From Xylanibacter ruminicola (GTDB lineage Bacteria; Bacteroidota; Bacteroidia; Bacteroidales; Bacteroidaceae), in contig NZ_FNRF01000001.1 in the NCBI RefSeq assembly GCF_900107775.1, positions 310,001-374,000 of the forward strand: a stretch of DNA of 64,000 nt, written 5' to 3'. The position numbers and the translations under genes were made by a program. This document shows positions 55,124 to 64,000 of this stretch, piece after piece. The first letter of the stretch is position 1; each line of letters starts with the position of its first letter. Under the pieces are notes generated by a model. It worked only from the letters and a program-made list of their open reading frames with translations, did not search any database and was not told the DNA's origin.

Positions 55124-56422
55124 CTATAATCCTATATGAATCTCTGTCTTATTACCAATATGACCATAATGATTAATAGTACTAACTGTATATAACTGAC
55201 TATGCTTCTGTGTTATTATTAGATGGTTATCCTTTACAATACCAACTACTTCGTTTTTATCGTTTGTAACCAGATATCCCTTTGCTCCTTTTACCGATTT
55301 CCAATGCAGTACGCCTTTTTTATAATAAAGTTTTTCAGGAGCAGGTAATGATTCCATATAACTGCGGGGATTCCAGCCATCGGCTGCCATAATCATATTC
55401 TGATAGTTGTACTTGGCAGCTTCGGATGCTGTGATTGTAGTCTGACTACTGCCCGAATACTTGTTTCCCGTGTTGCGGTCGGTATATGTATAGACGGTTT
55501 TACGCTTCCCTGTATTTATTAATTTTCCTTGATTATCATGGCTACGGTATTCAGCAAAAAGATAAGGAATGGTACCCATATCAGTCCAACCTTCAGGGGC
55601 AACAGGAATAAGCATCTTGGTGTTAATCCACACGTTTACAGGATTGTTATGCCAAGGACGACCTAATTTCAGTTTTCCATCGGCTGCCTTCTGATTTCCA
55701 TCCACAATACAGTTTAAGAACGCATAACCATAACGTGCTTTGGTGTGGCATGGTGCGGTAATAATCGATCCGCTACGCACATTGTAAAAGGTAGTTTCTT
55801 CAGCAAGAACATCGCCACTACCATAGATGTAGTCAACGGCACCCTCCAGATAGCAGTCCTTAATATAATGGCGATCGGTATCGTTGGTGGTTGTAAACCA
55901 TGTATCTTGAAACGACAGAAATCTGCAGTTGTAGAATGCCATCCTATCGGCAAACGTTCTGATGGCCAATGCTTGTGGACCAGCCTGTTGGCGGGTTCCC
56001 CAACTATTCTCAAGAGTTATATTCTCCATATAGAAGTTACTACCCCAGTTATCCATCACCGCATGATGTTTATAATTTTCTGATTGGGGATTGTTAACCG
56101 AGTATTCAAATTGTTGGCTATCCTTACCGCCACAATGCATGGTATGACGGATGATGGTACTTTTTGCATCTTGTCCAATAAGATGTATATAAGTCTTTTC
56201 AGCGGGAATATCCACCAGCTCATCATATACACCATTCTTAATAAAAATAAGATACGGGCGCGTAGAATTCGCAGGAGCAGCATTAATAGCCGCCTGTACG
56301 CTAGTGTAATTACCACTGCCATCAGAGGCAACAACCATATCAAACACCTTATTGGCTTTATTCTGGCCATAGCCTACTACACTTACCAGTAGCGATAATA
56401 AAATTGTTTTAGTACGTTTCAT
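55124..56422 (-). CDS. CE8 pectin methylesterase
   Basis: 432 aa. Signal peptide about 1-19 (VGYGQ). Right-handed beta-helix pectinesterase with GPQALAIR (Q150), FLSFQDTWF (D173, acid/base), GAVDYIYGSGD (D197, nucleophile) and LGRPWH carrying the catalytic Arg; these correspond to the GxYxE, QAVAL, QDTL, DFIFG and LGRPW signatures. It demethylates homogalacturonan so lyases or hydrolases can act. The C-terminal ~70 residues (APEKLYYKKGVLHWKSV...) look like a fibronectin-III-type domain. It has its own -7 element and terminator, next to the regulator of the adjacent SusC4/D4 system. Confidence 0.93.
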   Translation of the reverse strand: MKRTKTILLSLLVSVVGYGQNKANKVFDMVVASDGSGNYTSVQAAINAAPANSTRPYLIFIKNGVYDELVDIPAEKTYIHLIGQDAKSTIIRHTMHCGGKDSQQFEYSVNNPQSENYKHHAVMDNWGSNFYMENITLENSWGTRQQAGPQALAIRTFADRMAFYNCRFLSFQDTWFTTTNDTDRHYIKDCYLEGAVDYIYGSGDVLAEETTFYNVRSGSIITAPCHTKARYGYAFLNCIVDGNQKAADGKLKLGRPWHNNPVNVWINTKMLIPVAPEGWTDMGTIPYLFAEYRSHDNQGKLINTGKRKTVYTYTDRNTGNKYSGSSQTTITASEAAKYNYQNMIMAADGWNPRSYMESLPAPEKLYYKKGVLHWKSVKGAKGYLVTNDKNEVVGIVKDNHLIITQKHSQLYTVSTINHYGHIGNKTEIHIGL

Positions 56423-56449
56423 TTTTTGTTTTTAAAGATTTTGATGGCG

Positions 56450-56457
56450 CAAAGATA
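56450..56457 (-). promoter_or_regulatory. -7 element of the pectin methylesterase gene
   Basis: TATCTTTG on the minus strand, 27 bp before the ATG; no clear -33. Confidence 0.65.
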
Positions 56458-56531
56458 GAAAGCCATACAATATTTTAGGGCGATAATCGTCCTAAAGACT
56501 GCGTGGCGTATATTTTTCCTCGTTTTCGGGA

Positions 56532-58916
56532 TTATTTTTTACCCTCGGCAAACTCCTTCGGTAAAACTCCTGTTAGTTTCTTAAAGCAGCGGCTAAAATA
56601 TTTGGGGTCGGAAAAACCGCTCTTATAAGCTACATCCGACACACGCATATCGGTAGTAAGCAAAAGTTTCTTGGCATAGTTTATACGGGTATTGAGCACA
56701 TAGTTATTGGGCGAGCTATTGAATATATGCTTCATGCGTACGAACAATACTGTACGACTAACATACATAGCCTGTGCAATATCGATAACCGACAGATCAG
56801 CATTATCAATATTGTTCTCAACATATTCCTTTATGCGCGAAGCAAACAAACAATCTTCATGGCTTAGTGTTTCATTATCTTCCTTTATCTCCTTTACTTC
56901 TTCAGTAATCGGGAGCAACTCTTTGATACGTTCACCCAGCAGTTCTATTTGTTCTTTGCTAGAAAGTTGTACATTTTTCAACTCACGCTTTAATCTTCGT
57001 ACGTATCTGATTGCCGAAAATCCACCGATCACAAAACATGTAATGAGTAATCCATACAACATCCAAGCCCAAGGTGTTTCGTTAAAATATGCAGAACGGT
57101 GCAGAATAATCGTCTGCTCGTTATCAGTCCAAACGCCATCGCCATTGGTTGATTTGATATGCAATGTGTAATCGCCTGGCGCCAATCGGGCATAATTCAG
57201 TTCATTACTTCGGGTATATCGCCACTCACTGTCAATGCCATCCAGTTTATATGCATATACAATCTCTTCGTTTTTATTGTAATCTAATGCAGCAAAGCGG
57301 ATACAAAAATCTTTCTCATCGGGCGACAGAAATACTTCTTGAGCACAATTAAACACAATTCGAGGTACGAAATTACTTTTCTTCATTTCGTTAGGATTGA
57401 TGGGTAATATACCTAAAGTGGTACTGAATACGAGCGTTCCATTTGGCAGGACTGCAGGTGTTGCCTCAGTAAACAACTCGCCAGCATCCGGAAACAGATT
57501 CCAATAGTTAGTGGCTAATCCTGTTTGGGGGTTTAACATGCTTAACGACCCTGCAGACACTATCCACACATTACCATTATTATCTTCGGTCAGCGTTTGG
57601 TTCATATCCGACGAGATACCCTCATCAACGGAGAAATGTTGGAAATGTATCGTATCGCAGAGAAGTTTATGGGAAAGTATTAAATCTGTTCCTCCACCTG
57701 AAGTCGTAATATAGAATTGACCACTTTTGGTTTTAAGTATCTCGGTAACAAAATTATTACTGATACTATGAACATCGTTAGGTCGACGGTTGTTGATATA
57801 GAACACCATCTTTTCGTAGGGATTGTTCAATGATGCCGTGTACAGTCCGTCGTTAGTACCTAACAACAGTGTACCATCAGGCAACACACTCAAGCATCTA
57901 CTCCTAAGCCCCTTCTGAGGAAACTGTTTCAACAAATTTCCACAATGCATAAAACGGGTTTGGCCGTTTGACAGCTGTTCGGCAATGTTCAGTCCGCCAC
58001 CAAAGGTTGCAATCACAAGTCTGTTCTTTGCATCCTCAGCAATGTCGTATACCGAATTACAATTGATAGAGAAAACATCCTTAGGGTCATTACAGAAATG
58101 CTCCACCTGATAGCCTCCATGATGAGGAGTAAGTTTAAACAGTCCATCAGGTTTGGTGCCTATCCACATCCGTCCTTTGCTATCTTTGTAGATGCAATAT
58201 GCAGCATAACCAAAAGGTGTGCGACTATTCGAGAGACCACCATCGGCCGTAAGATACTGTGTTTGTTTATTCTTGTTTAGCAGTCGGATGTAGCCGTTCT
58301 TATCAGCCACCCACAGGTATCCTTCATCGTCGGCATAAAGGGCACTTACCACCTCTTCTTGCTGACTGTCTTTCAAAGTTGTAATGGGTGCGGATATATC
58401 CGAGATACGCTCCAACCCACGATGGGAGTTTACCCAGATACCATTCTGCTGGTCTTCCAACAATATGCTAAACTCAATATTCTGATATTCCTTAATGTTC
58501 TGTACCTTTACTTTAACTTTGGGCGAGGGATGAAACAGATGAGGTTTCACCTTTTTATTATATAAGGTGAACTGCGACGTCGCAGGATTGAAAAGATAAT
58601 ATTTATCATTCGACCAGCATACAATCTGATGATCTGGCGTCTCCTCTACATAATTAATACGGTTAGACTCCAGTGGCGAACGATCGCCTGGACGTGCTTT
58701 GAAGGTTTCAAACCGATAGCCGTCGTACCGACGCAAGCCATCCCAAGTAGCCAACCATATATATCCGTTGCTATCTTGTATCATGTGTACGACAAGTGCT
58801 GATGAAAAACCATCTTCCTCACCAAAGTGCTGAATCTTGGTTTTATGTCCTTGGATGGCAAAAGCACATATAGCCACCAAGCACCACGCCGTTAGTAGTA
58901 AAGAGAATCTTTTCAT
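56532..58916 (-). CDS. Kinase-less HTCS-like regulator: Reg_prop sensor, TM helix, AraC domain
   Basis: 794 aa. An N-terminal signal/anchor precedes Reg_prop propeller repeats (WLATWDGLRRYDG, WVADKNGYIRLL, WIGTKPDGLFKL, LLLGTNDGLY) and a Y_Y_Y domain at about 535-605 (FAALDYNKNEEIVYAYKLDGID), then a transmembrane helix at about 614-638. After a coiled linker (RRLKRELKNVQLSSKEQIELL split as RRLKRELKNV and KEQIELLGERI) it goes directly to an AraC helix-turn-helix at about 690-790 (IDIAQAMYVSRTVLF; SDVAYKSGFSDPKYFSRCFKKLTG). There is no HisKA, HATPase or receiver domain and no gap in the frame. It is a membrane-tethered one-component regulator, divergent from SusC4/SusD4, which it probably controls. 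Confidence 0.9.
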   Translation of the reverse strand: MKRFSLLLTAWCLVAICAFAIQGHKTKIQHFGEEDGFSSALVVHMIQDSNGYIWLATWDGLRRYDGYRFETFKARPGDRSPLESNRINYVEETPDHQIVCWSNDKYYLFNPATSQFTLYNKKVKPHLFHPSPKVKVKVQNIKEYQNIEFSILLEDQQNGIWVNSHRGLERISDISAPITTLKDSQQEEVVSALYADDEGYLWVADKNGYIRLLNKNKQTQYLTADGGLSNSRTPFGYAAYCIYKDSKGRMWIGTKPDGLFKLTPHHGGYQVEHFCNDPKDVFSINCNSVYDIAEDAKNRLVIATFGGGLNIAEQLSNGQTRFMHCGNLLKQFPQKGLRSRCLSVLPDGTLLLGTNDGLYTASLNNPYEKMVFYINNRRPNDVHSISNNFVTEILKTKSGQFYITTSGGGTDLILSHKLLCDTIHFQHFSVDEGISSDMNQTLTEDNNGNVWIVSAGSLSMLNPQTGLATNYWNLFPDAGELFTEATPAVLPNGTLVFSTTLGILPINPNEMKKSNFVPRIVFNCAQEVFLSPDEKDFCIRFAALDYNKNEEIVYAYKLDGIDSEWRYTRSNELNYARLAPGDYTLHIKSTNGDGVWTDNEQTIILHRSAYFNETPWAWMLYGLLITCFVIGGFSAIRYVRRLKRELKNVQLSSKEQIELLGERIKELLPITEEVKEIKEDNETLSHEDCLFASRIKEYVENNIDNADLSVIDIAQAMYVSRTVLFVRMKHIFNSSPNNYVLNTRINYAKKLLLTTDMRVSDVAYKSGFSDPKYFSRCFKKLTGVLPKEFAEGKK

Positions 58917-58939
58917 GTTAAAACAGTTATTTGCCGATA

Positions 58940-58947
58940 CAAAAGTA
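58940..58947 (-). promoter_or_regulatory. -7 element of the kinase-less regulator
   Basis: TACTTTTG on the minus strand, 23 bp before the ATG. Confidence 0.68.
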
Positions 58948-59052
58948 CGAAAAATAAATCAGAAAAGTGTATTTTAGTTCTAAATCTGCCGAAATAGGAC
59001 TTTTTTAACCGTAAAATGTACTTCCTTCACCCTATTGCGTACATAACATGTA

Positions 59053-59060
59053 TAATTTTG
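59053..59060 (+). promoter_or_regulatory. -7 element of SusC4
   Basis: TAATTTTG followed by CGGTCG, 64 bp before the ATG; no well-placed -33. Confidence 0.65.
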
Positions 59061-59124
59061 CGGTCGATTTTAACTACTAAGTTTTATTTAAATCAATCAA
59101 TTTTAATAACTAAATCAAAAAAGT

Positions 59125-62100
59125 ATGTTTAAAAGAACTCTCTTTTCTATGATTTTCCTGTTAGCCCAATTAATGGCTTTTGCTCAGGGTGGACAGGTAA
59201 AAGGTATTGTAAAAGATTCCAATGGCGAACCTGTTATCGGTGCTACCATTACCGAGGCAGGTAATTCCAGGAATGCAACTGTAACTAATTACGAAGGTAA
59301 CTTTACGTTGAAACTGTCGCCCAAAGGACGTCAGATTGTGATTTCCTATATAGGAATGAAGACGAAGACCTTACGTGTAACAGCAGGTAAACCTATTAAT
59401 GTTACACTCGAAGAAGATGCTACCACATTGAGCGAAGTAGAAGTGGTAGCAGTAGGTTATGGACAGGCTCGACGCCGTGACTTAACAGGTTCAATATCGT
59501 CGGTAGGCGAAAAAACGCTCAAGAATATCCAGACTACCAATGCTGCTTCGGCAATTACAGGTCGTGTGGCAGGTGTTAACGTTGTTACCACCCAGGGATC
59601 GCCCGATGCCGATGTTACCATCCGCGTACGTGGTGGTGGTTCAATCACCCAGAATAACGAACCTCTTTATATTATAGATGGTTTCCAAGCTGGTAGCATC
59701 AGTGATATCCCTGTAACAGATATCGAAAGTATCGACGTTTTGAAGGATGCCTCATCTACGGCAATCTACGGTGCCAAGGGTGCCAATGGTGTTGTACTGG
59801 TTACCACCAAGAGTGGTCGTGCAGGTAAAACCGAGGTAACCTTTAATGCTTCGATGGGTTTGAACAACTTCTATAACGAGACCGAGGTGCTGTCGCCATA
59901 CGAGTATGTGTACCTACAGCGCGAGCTTGACAATACCGACAAGGCCAGTTTCTTTGACCGTTACGGACGTTGGGAAGATATCGACATCTACAAATCATAT
60001 CAGGGAACCGACTGGCAGAAGAAACTGTTTGACCGTACTGGCGTAAAACAGACCTACAATGTGAATATCAATGGTGGTACGAAAGACCTGATTTACAGCA
60101 TCAGCTATACCCGGGATGACGAGAGCTATATTATGGAGGGCTCTAAATTCAAGCGCGATGCACTGAACACCAAGATAAGCAAGAAGTTCTCGGATAAGTT
60201 ACGCCTTGACTTTAATGCCAAGATGACCTATCGTGTGATTGACGGTCCGAGTGTGTCGTATGGCAACAAACTGCGTGACTGTGTAAAGTATCCACCCGTT
60301 AAGACCTTGATTGACCTTGGTATCGACGATTTGGGTGGCGACGACCTCTCGTACGAAAATATCAGCTATCTGCAGGACCCATTCTATAACATTGCCAACG
60401 AGTACAAAAAGCAGAAGAACTTTAATAACTCGTACAACCTGGCACTTACATGGGATATTACCAAGTGGTTGCAGTGGCGCACTGAGGGTACTTATGGCTT
60501 TAGCTACAACCGTCAGGACAACATATTCCTGGCCAATACCGGTGAGGCTAACGGCCGTTCAGGTATGCCTGTGGCTAAGCGCCAGTATCAGGAGGGCAAC
60601 AACTGGACTTTCCGTACCATGCTGAACTTCAAAAAGGATTTTGGCAAACACCACACTGATGCCATGGTTGGTTTCGAAGGTAACAACTCTGAGTCGGACC
60701 GCATGAATATTGAGGCCGACTACTTCCCTCTCGACTATACCGTTGACAACATCCTTGCCATGTGGAACAACGGTACATCAGAGCCCACCTGTAGCACTAT
60801 TAATGAGCCAGGCCGTACGCTGTCGTACTTTGGCCGTGCTAACTACGTATATGGGGGCAAGTACTACTTTACCTTTACACTGCGTTCCGATGGTACCAAC
60901 GTATTCTCGCCAGGCAACAAGTGGGGTGTATTCCCTGCAGTGGCAGCTGCTTGGCGCATTACCGACGAGAAATTTATGGCAGGAACACGTGATTGGCTCG
61001 ACAATCTGAAGCTCCGCTTGAGCCATGGTGTATCGGGTAATGCCCGTGTTGGTAGCTACTGGCGCCAGACCTACAGCCCTGTAACAGCTGTTCGCAACCT
61101 GTATTTCCAGAATGAGACCGGTCAGAGCAGTCTGCAGCCCTCAACCGTGTTGCGTAACGACAAACTTACTTGGGAAACCAAGCACTCTACTAACGTAGGT
61201 ATCGACTTTACTATACTTAAGAAGAAACTCGACGTATCGGTTGATTGGTACAACGATGTAACTAAAGACCTGATTATGTCGGTACAGCTGCCCTCAAACT
61301 CTGGTTACAACACCCAGTATCAGAACTTAGGTCAGACCACCAACCGCGGTATCGAGTTCACTGTTAATGCAAATATCATCGACACCAAGGACTTCTACCT
61401 GGGCGCCAACTTCAACATCTCGTTCAACAAGAACAAAGTTGACCACTTGTATGGTACCGAGAATGACGAGATGATACTTTCGGGCGGTTCGTTCCCCAGC
61501 ACAGGTAGTGATAACTACCGAGTATTTGTGGGCGATGAGGTAGGACTGATGTATGGCTATGTTTGTGATGGCTATTATAGTTTCGACGACTTTACCTATA
61601 ACGAGACCACTCAGCGCTGGGTGCTTAACGAAGGCGTTGTAGATGTAACAGGTGTATTGTCGCGTTCAGGCGCTTGGTTCGGTCCTGGCCATTTGAAGTT
61701 GAAAGACCTGAATGGTGATGGCAAGGTAGATGCCGACCACGACCGTAAGGTAATTGGTCGCGCACAGCCCAAGCACACAGGTGGTTTTGGTATCAACATG
61801 GGTTGGAAGGGCTTAGACCTCACAGCACTCTTCAACTGGTCGTATGGTAACGATGTACTGAATGTGAACAAGATTGATAACACCTCTTACGATCTCTCAA
61901 AACGTTATCAGAACATGAGTACCGAGATGTCGTTGGCCAACCGATTCACCGTTATCGACCCTGTTACAGGCTTTAACATCTATAATGGCGAACATGCCGA
62001 TCCTGCAAAATTACAGGAGTTGAATCAGGGCAAGACCATGTGGCACCCACTGATGAACAACAGTATTACTACCGACTGGGCTGTTGAGGATGGTTCGTTC

Positions 62101-62334
62101 CTGCGTCTGGGTACACTCACACTTGGCTATTCACTGCCTCAGCAGTTGCTGAAGCACGCCGGTATCAAGCGTCTGAGAGTTTATGCCACAGGCACCAACC
62201 TTTTCTGCTGGACAAAATATAGCGGACAGGACCCTGAGGTAAACATTTCATCAAACAACATGGTGATGGGTTACGACCGTTCGGCCTATCCTAAGTCACG
62301 CTCTTGGGTGTTCGGTCTTAATGTAACATTCTAA
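59125..62334 (+). CDS. SusC-family TonB-dependent receptor (SusC4)
   Basis: 1069 aa. Signal peptide ends MAFAQG. A carboxypeptidase-like domain (DSNGEPVIGATI; VTNYEGNFTL) leads to LSEVEVVAVGYGQARRRDLTGSI, the plug (VRGGGSITQNNEPLYIIDGFQA; STAIYGAKGANGVVLVTT) and a barrel ending GLNVTF. It is divergent from the kinase-less regulator and the CE8/CE7 genes, so a pectin-type substrate is likely. SusD4 starts 30 bp downstream. Confidence 0.95.
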   Translation: MFKRTLFSMIFLLAQLMAFAQGGQVKGIVKDSNGEPVIGATITEAGNSRNATVTNYEGNFTLKLSPKGRQIVISYIGMKTKTLRVTAGKPINVTLEEDATTLSEVEVVAVGYGQARRRDLTGSISSVGEKTLKNIQTTNAASAITGRVAGVNVVTTQGSPDADVTIRVRGGGSITQNNEPLYIIDGFQAGSISDIPVTDIESIDVLKDASSTAIYGAKGANGVVLVTTKSGRAGKTEVTFNASMGLNNFYNETEVLSPYEYVYLQRELDNTDKASFFDRYGRWEDIDIYKSYQGTDWQKKLFDRTGVKQTYNVNINGGTKDLIYSISYTRDDESYIMEGSKFKRDALNTKISKKFSDKLRLDFNAKMTYRVIDGPSVSYGNKLRDCVKYPPVKTLIDLGIDDLGGDDLSYENISYLQDPFYNIANEYKKQKNFNNSYNLALTWDITKWLQWRTEGTYGFSYNRQDNIFLANTGEANGRSGMPVAKRQYQEGNNWTFRTMLNFKKDFGKHHTDAMVGFEGNNSESDRMNIEADYFPLDYTVDNILAMWNNGTSEPTCSTINEPGRTLSYFGRANYVYGGKYYFTFTLRSDGTNVFSPGNKWGVFPAVAAAWRITDEKFMAGTRDWLDNLKLRLSHGVSGNARVGSYWRQTYSPVTAVRNLYFQNETGQSSLQPSTVLRNDKLTWETKHSTNVGIDFTILKKKLDVSVDWYNDVTKDLIMSVQLPSNSGYNTQYQNLGQTTNRGIEFTVNANIIDTKDFYLGANFNISFNKNKVDHLYGTENDEMILSGGSFPSTGSDNYRVFVGDEVGLMYGYVCDGYYSFDDFTYNETTQRWVLNEGVVDVTGVLSRSGAWFGPGHLKLKDLNGDGKVDADHDRKVIGRAQPKHTGGFGINMGWKGLDLTALFNWSYGNDVLNVNKIDNTSYDLSKRYQNMSTEMSLANRFTVIDPVTGFNIYNGEHADPAKLQELNQGKTMWHPLMNNSITTDWAVEDGSFLRLGTLTLGYSLPQQLLKHAGIKRLRVYATGTNLFCWTKYSGQDPEVNISSNNMVMGYDRSAYPKSRSWVFGLNVTF

Positions 62335-62364
62335 AAATGTAATATCAAACAAAGAATAATGATT

Positions 62365-64000
62365 ATGAAATACAGAACATTAAAATATATGCTCGCTGCA
62401 GGCGCACTCTGTGCTCTTACTACTGGTTGCTCCGACTACCTAGACACCGAATCACCTTCGCAGCAAACCAGTCAGGTGATCTACGAGAACGAGGGTATGG
62501 CTCGTGCTGCCATCATGGGTGTTTACAGCGATTTGGCAGGAACTTACGTATATGGACAGAAAATGTCGGTAAACTGGCAGGGTGTCAGCGATATCGAGTT
62601 GGCCAGCGGTTATAACAACGACCCCTCGAAGGAGTTGACATCCGATACTGGTGCAGCCAATTTTTATAGCGATTGGTATAACCACACCATCCAGTGGCAG
62701 TATATCTTCAAGATGGCCGAGCGTGCCTCAACTGCCGTTGAGGGAATCCGCAACTCTGAGGCTTTCAAGAGTGGCAATAAAGCCATGCAACGCTACTTGG
62801 GCGAAGCTCTTGTTTTGCGTTCACTTAGCTATTTTGAACTCGTACGCCGCTGGGGCGACATTCCTTACAAGGAGGGAACATCGGCCAGTGACCTCTCGAA
62901 TGTATATGCCGGCAAGACCGACCGCGACGAAATCTATTCATATCTGGTACGCGACATGCAGGAGGCCATCGACTATTTGCCTTGGCTTGGTGAGGTGTCT
63001 GACTACAACTGCGAACGTATTACCAAAGGCTTTGCCAAAGGTTTGTTGGCACGTATCGCCTTATTTGCAGGTGGTTGGAGTGTACGCGACGGTAATCAGT
63101 TTGCCGACGACTCGAATGTAGAGCACTATCCTTCAACGGTTCCAGGTATGGGCGAGATGAACGGTTTCTATGTAGGACGTCCTAAGAACTGGCGCGACTA
63201 CTATGCCATTGCCGAGCAGCAGTGTGCTGAGATTATCGGCGACGAACAGAATCCTCATCATCTCGATCCTGATTATGGCGACATCTGGAAAACGGTTTGT
63301 CATCTGGATTACAATGCCTATAACGAAAACATGTTCGAGGTAGCCAATGGTATGGGTTATAGTGGTGATATTGGTACTTTGATGGGACGTGAGATGGATG
63401 GAAACTTGTTTGGTGCCACTGGTTGGGGTTCATCGTATGTAAACTCTAACGGCTATTACTTCTACTCATTCACCCCATCCGACACCCGTCGTGACTATGC
63501 ATGCTACTTCCCCAAGTTTACCAAGGAGAACAACAAACTGACCGAAACCATGAGTGGACGTAACGATATGCTAAACGTTCACTTTGGTAAATGGAGCTAT
63601 TTCTGGACAAACGATGCCTATAAGGCTCTGGCTCAAACAGCCAGCGGCCGTCCCAGCACTGGTATTAACTGGATTCTGATGCGTTATCCCGATGTACTGC
63701 TGATGTTTGCCGAAGCACGTTATCAGTTAGGAGAGGGCGAAGACACAAAGAACACGATTGCCAAGATGTCGGCTCGCGAAGCTCTGGAGCTGGTTCGTGA
63801 ACGTGCCTTCGGTGCAGGATCGGCAGAAATCAAAAACTACGATAGTGATTTCTTTAATGCCATTGTAAACGAGCGTGCCTGGGAGTTTGGCTGCGAAGGC
63901 ATTCGTAAACTCGATCTGGTTCGTTGGGGATTACTCGACCAGAAGATTGAGGAGATGAAAGAGGCTCTTGTGAAGATGTATGATGGTACTCAGACAGTAA
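62365..64000 (+). CDS. SusD-family glycan-binding lipoprotein (SusD4), 3' end outside window
   Basis: Partial: 545 codons are open to the window edge with no stop. I use the ATG at 62365; another in-frame ATG lies at 62359. Lipobox-like TTGC (Cys about 22) is followed by SDYLDTESP, then SusD-fold markers GMARAAIMGVYSDLAGTYV, ALVLRSLSYFELVRRWGDIPY, GLLARIALFAGGWS, LMRYPDVLLMFAEARYQLG and NERAWEFGCEGIRKLDLVRWG. It partners SusC4. Only the last part of the C-terminal domain is missing. Confidence 0.93.
   Translation, partial: MKYRTLKYMLAAGALCALTTGCSDYLDTESPSQQTSQVIYENEGMARAAIMGVYSDLAGTYVYGQKMSVNWQGVSDIELASGYNNDPSKELTSDTGAANFYSDWYNHTIQWQYIFKMAERASTAVEGIRNSEAFKSGNKAMQRYLGEALVLRSLSYFELVRRWGDIPYKEGTSASDLSNVYAGKTDRDEIYSYLVRDMQEAIDYLPWLGEVSDYNCERITKGFAKGLLARIALFAGGWSVRDGNQFADDSNVEHYPSTVPGMGEMNGFYVGRPKNWRDYYAIAEQQCAEIIGDEQNPHHLDPDYGDIWKTVCHLDYNAYNENMFEVANGMGYSGDIGTLMGREMDGNLFGATGWGSSYVNSNGYYFYSFTPSDTRRDYACYFPKFTKENNKLTETMSGRNDMLNVHFGKWSYFWTNDAYKALAQTASGRPSTGINWILMRYPDVLLMFAEARYQLGEGEDTKNTIAKMSAREALELVRERAFGAGSAEIKNYDSDFFNAIVNERAWEFGCEGIRKLDLVRWGLLDQKIEEMKEALVKMYDGTQTV

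Noticed and set aside
58971..59025. AAAAGTGTA / AAAATGTAC similarity upstream of the kinase-less regulator as an operator pair
   Set aside because: Too short and AT-rich to distinguish from background; spacing does not match a promoter-relative pattern as it does for HTCS1.

Overview
The window looks like a chromosomal segment from a Bacteroidales bacterium of the Prevotella group. It carries four SusC/SusD pairs, hybrid two-component (HTCS-type) regulators, paired type IX secretion genes (PorU, PorV), and many promoters of the Bacteroidetes form TAnnTTTG (sometimes with a TTG or TTTG about 19-21 bp upstream). Lineage is inferred from these features, not from a marker gene. There are no tRNA or rRNA genes, CRISPR arrays, insertion sequences or phage genes. 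Most of the DNA encodes secreted machinery for breaking down plant polysaccharides.

Layout. (A) 1-2985, minus: a GH5 glycanase and a CE6-type esterase that runs off the left edge, in one operon. (B) 3173-14733, plus: a membrane TPR/SpoIIE-like phosphatase, SusC1/SusD1, then two GH43 enzymes; arabinan or arabinoxylan is a plausible target. (C) 14779-31623: a neopullulanase-like GH13 and an HTCS regulator with a secreted HAD phosphatase (all minus), divergent from SusC2/SusD2, a lipoprotein, a CBM48-CE1 esterase and a GH3 (plus). (D) 31830-40375, plus: a housekeeping/secretion block with an FAH-family enzyme, PorU, PorV, IspF, then glycosyltransferase, acetyltransferase, glycosyltransferase. 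A probable small RNA lies on the opposite strand between IspF and the first glycosyltransferase. (E) 40380-50943, minus: a starch system with SusC3, a SusD3 that resembles the B. thetaiotaomicron starch SusD, SusE, a SusF-like protein, a GH53 galactanase and a separately promoted alpha-amylase; a GH43 lies divergently at 51176. (F) 52921-64000: a truncated alpha/beta hydrolase, a CE7 esterase, a CE8 pectin methylesterase and a kinase-less HTCS-like regulator (minus), divergent from SusC4 and a partial SusD4; pectin is the likely substrate.

Two regulatory circuits can be read from the DNA. First, a LacI-type palindrome (TGCAAnCGTTTGC) lies 53-55 bp upstream of the -7 element of three separate units: the GH13 neopullulanase, the GH13 alpha-amylase and the SusC3 operon. 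This ties a dispersed starch regulon together across about 35 kb. Second, a pair of 17-bp direct repeats with a 20-bp period lies 39-40 bp upstream of the -7 elements of both the HTCS gene and the HAD phosphatase gene, and also faces SusC2. It is the best candidate binding site for that HTCS.

The most unusual pattern is a set of 7-bp and 8-bp tandem repeats placed immediately before start codons and, in complementary sense, inside the DNA that encodes signal peptides (SusD2, GH3, PorV). One more heptamer array lies inside a glycosyltransferase gene. Heptamer arrays read as the same heptapeptide in all three frames, so unit gain or loss could switch these genes by frameshift.
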